The notes under the pieces were generated by a model, which saw only the letters and a program-made list of their open reading frames with translations, was not told where the DNA came from and did no database searches. Shown here piece after piece: positions 62,996 to 64,000 of a stretch of DNA of 64,000 nucleotides; the stretch's first letter is position 1, and each line of letters begins with the position of its first letter. The stretch spans positions 4,568-68,567 of the forward strand of contig JBPCJC010000071.1 of NCBI GenBank assembly GCA_051005695.1, written 5' to 3'. The stretch comes from JACCTI01 sp051005695 (GTDB lineage Bacteria > Verrucomicrobiota > Verrucomicrobiia > Chthoniobacterales > UBA10450). A program made the translations under genes and the position numbers.

Positions 62996-64000
62996 CTAAC
63001 TTTTGTTCGCGGCTAAAGTTGGTCGCGCGGCCGTCGCCGGCGCAAGTCGGTAGATGAAAATGGAATTGTCCGGGAGCGCGTCGATCAACTGCATCGGCCC
63101 CTGTTCCACGGCCTCCAGCCGGCGCGGAAAGACGACGTATTTCAAACCCTGCGCGCGCAGGATCGGATCGAACGGACTAACGAATTCTCGATAGCAATCG
63201 GCCGCCTGCAATTCGAACGCAGGCCCGGTCGCGCCCGGCCGCGGCAGTCCGAAAATGACGAGGGCGTATCGATTGTATATCTCCTCGCTGGCATGCGTCG
63301 GATCGAGGCGGTGTAGGACTTCGAGATCAGGGACAGTCTTGATTCCATTCAAGACCCGCGGGCCGCAGGCGATCACGAATTGCGCGCGCGGCGCTTGCTC
63401 GTAAACCGCCCACGCGGCCGTCGGGTCGCGGCGGTAAATCGCCGAAATATGTTGCGCGGCGCGGCTGCGCAGGAGAATCGGCAAGCCTTCGCTAACCGGA
63501 TTGACCAGCAGGTTGCTGACGACGAGTGCACCGGCGAGCGCGCCCGCAAAGACGAGGCCCGGCGCGCAGAAGAAAAGTGTGCCGAGGCCGATCGTGGTCG
63601 CGGCCAGCAGAATCGCGTAAGCGGGTGTCAGGTAGTCCGCGTTCGCCGACGCGACGGAACAGAAATAAGCGAGTATCGCCGCGCCGAGAACGAGTGGGAC
63701 GACCGGCCGCCCTTTCCCTGACACGAGCGGGCGGCCATCGGCGCGTAGGGAAAGAAACGCGAGCAGGAAACCGGCCAGACCAATCGTTAGGCGAAAGCGT
63801 GTTTCCAAACAAAGACCGAGCCCGGTCACGCGACAAAACCATTCCGGCAAACCAACGATCGCGTAGGCGACGCAGAGCAGGATGTAGCCGGTCAAGGCAA
63901 GGCAAACGGAGATCGAGCCTAACGAGACGTGCGGGCCGCGCGGCACGCGAGTTTTCCCCAAAAACCAAACCAACAATGCGGGTGCGGGCAAACAAACTGG
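62996..64000 (-). CDS. Membrane protein, partial (5' end outside the window)
   Basis: At least 331 residues, C-terminal part of a larger protein that is open through the right edge. About six membrane helices, then a soluble tail (about 190-331) with VISCPR-like RAQFVIACGPRVLNG, LDPTHASEEIYNRYALVIFG and FDPILRAQGLKYVVFPRR. It resembles GT39/PMT-like proteins of the region but no catalytic motif is in the visible part. Confidence 0.7.
   Translation of the reverse strand, partial: PVCLPAPALLVWFLGKTRVPRGPHVSLGSISVCLALTGYILLCVAYAIVGLPEWFCRVTGLGLCLETRFRLTIGLAGFLLAFLSLRADGRPLVSGKGRPVVPLVLGAAILAYFCSVASANADYLTPAYAILLAATTIGLGTLFFCAPGLVFAGALAGALVVSNLLVNPVSEGLPILLRSRAAQHISAIYRRDPTAAWAVYEQAPRAQFVIACGPRVLNGIKTVPDLEVLHRLDPTHASEEIYNRYALVIFGLPRPGATGPAFELQAADCYREFVSPFDPILRAQGLKYVVFPRRLEAVEQGPMQLIDALPDNSIFIYRLAPATAARPTLAANKS

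Larger units (their letters stand above)
1488..63926. repeat. Dispersed 10-bp word CTCGTTAGGC, 44 exact copies (DNA-uptake-sequence-like)
   Basis: Exact copies read as CTCGTTAGGC on + start at 1974, 3639, 10221, 12264, 13164, 15808, 22749, 25547, 33781, 34636, 40089, 42876, 44913, 52152, 54440, 56873, 57652, 58012, 58917, 61128. Copies on - (GCCTAACGAG) start at 1488, 2533, 3234, 5133, 5892, 6517, 8734, 10306, 10864, 11445, 12309, 18245, 24717, 28712, 29093, 30215, 30734, 39945, 46586, 47447, 49803, 56026, 60647, 63917. Copies differing only in the first base start at 3990, 5092, 7128, 14691, 14822, 19081, 19630, 24017, 32090, 36945, 39462, 43131, 45023, 45776, 49357, 50425, 51231, 63783. The preceding base is A or T in about 34 of 44 exact copies and the next two bases are GA in 18. 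Copies are mostly genic with no strand bias. Counted by eye, so a few may be missed. The role is unknown; an uptake sequence is the best analogy. Confidence 0.95.

Noticed and set aside
1488..63926. TTAGGC resembles the nematode telomere repeat
   Set aside because: Copies are single and scattered, never in tandem arrays, and all lie in bacterial genes.
1..64000. CRISPR arrays, tRNA, rRNA, IS transposases
   Set aside because: No regular direct-repeat array, no tRNA-like cloverleaf noticed, and no transposase or integrase protein among the readable genes.

Overview
The window is high-GC bacterial chromosome, densely packed, with no rRNA, tRNA, phage, IS transposase or CRISPR array that I could find. 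A member of the PVC group, most likely a soil-type Verrucomicrobiota, fits best. The reasons are a double-length UvrA of the kind known from chlamydiae, secreted proteins with RALGPSL-type C-terminal repeats, many large membrane glycosyltransferase-like proteins, weak Shine-Dalgarno signals, and intergenic inverted-repeat elements. The species cannot be named from this window.

Layout. 1-10952: a nonribosomal peptide operon of stand-alone A-T (Leu code), cytochrome P450, C-A-T (Val code), C-(degenerate A)-T-thioesterase with a Cys nucleophile, and a Sfp-type phosphopantetheinyl transferase. 10959-15805: a small membrane protein, a secreted trypsin-like protease, a membrane-anchored esterase, an MBL-fold hydrolase and trpC. 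15820-24555: UspA, TauE/SafE permease, ferredoxin, thiD, rnc, an S41-like protein coupled to purD, and an HxlR regulator-unknown-ATP-dependent ligase operon. 24583-35481: TonB-ExbD-ExbB, lgt, a 1949-residue fused uvrA, and pckG. 35617-47414: a rhomboid-like protein with a glycosyltransferase, PTS EIIA, DUF2270, mazG, mtnB/mtnA, secG, a second normal-length uvrA and a secreted TPR protein. 47632-64000: an envelope or exopolysaccharide-like region with several polytopic GT39/TMTC/YfhO/DUF2079-type proteins, two near-identical prepilins, an FkbM methyltransferase and a methyltransferase-GT2 fusion. The genes at both window edges run off the ends.

The most striking signal is not a gene. A non-palindromic 10-mer, CTCGTTAGGC, occurs 44 times exactly by my reading (20 in the + orientation, 24 in the -). 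The 9-mer TCGTTAGGC adds about 18 more hits. About 0.1-0.2 exact copies would be expected by base composition. Copies lie mostly inside genes, in all unrelated families, in several reading frames and both orientations, at about one per kb. They write the tripeptides PNE, SLG, LTS/LTN and LVR into proteins and supply several stop codons. Density, length, asymmetry and lack of strand bias resemble the DNA uptake sequences of Neisseriaceae and Pasteurellaceae. I know of no such word described for this phylum. Function is inferred, not shown.

Two longer inverted-repeat families also occur. Four copies of a roughly 90-125 bp element begin GTCATCC and end GGATGACA or a close variant. One 132-bp element has perfect 29-bp arms. 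One copy of the first family and the only copy of the second sit in frame inside the fused uvrA. The main chemical prediction is that the NRPS operon makes a short peptide containing beta-hydroxyleucine and valine, released by a Cys-type thioesterase; ring closure to a strained lactone is a testable possibility.
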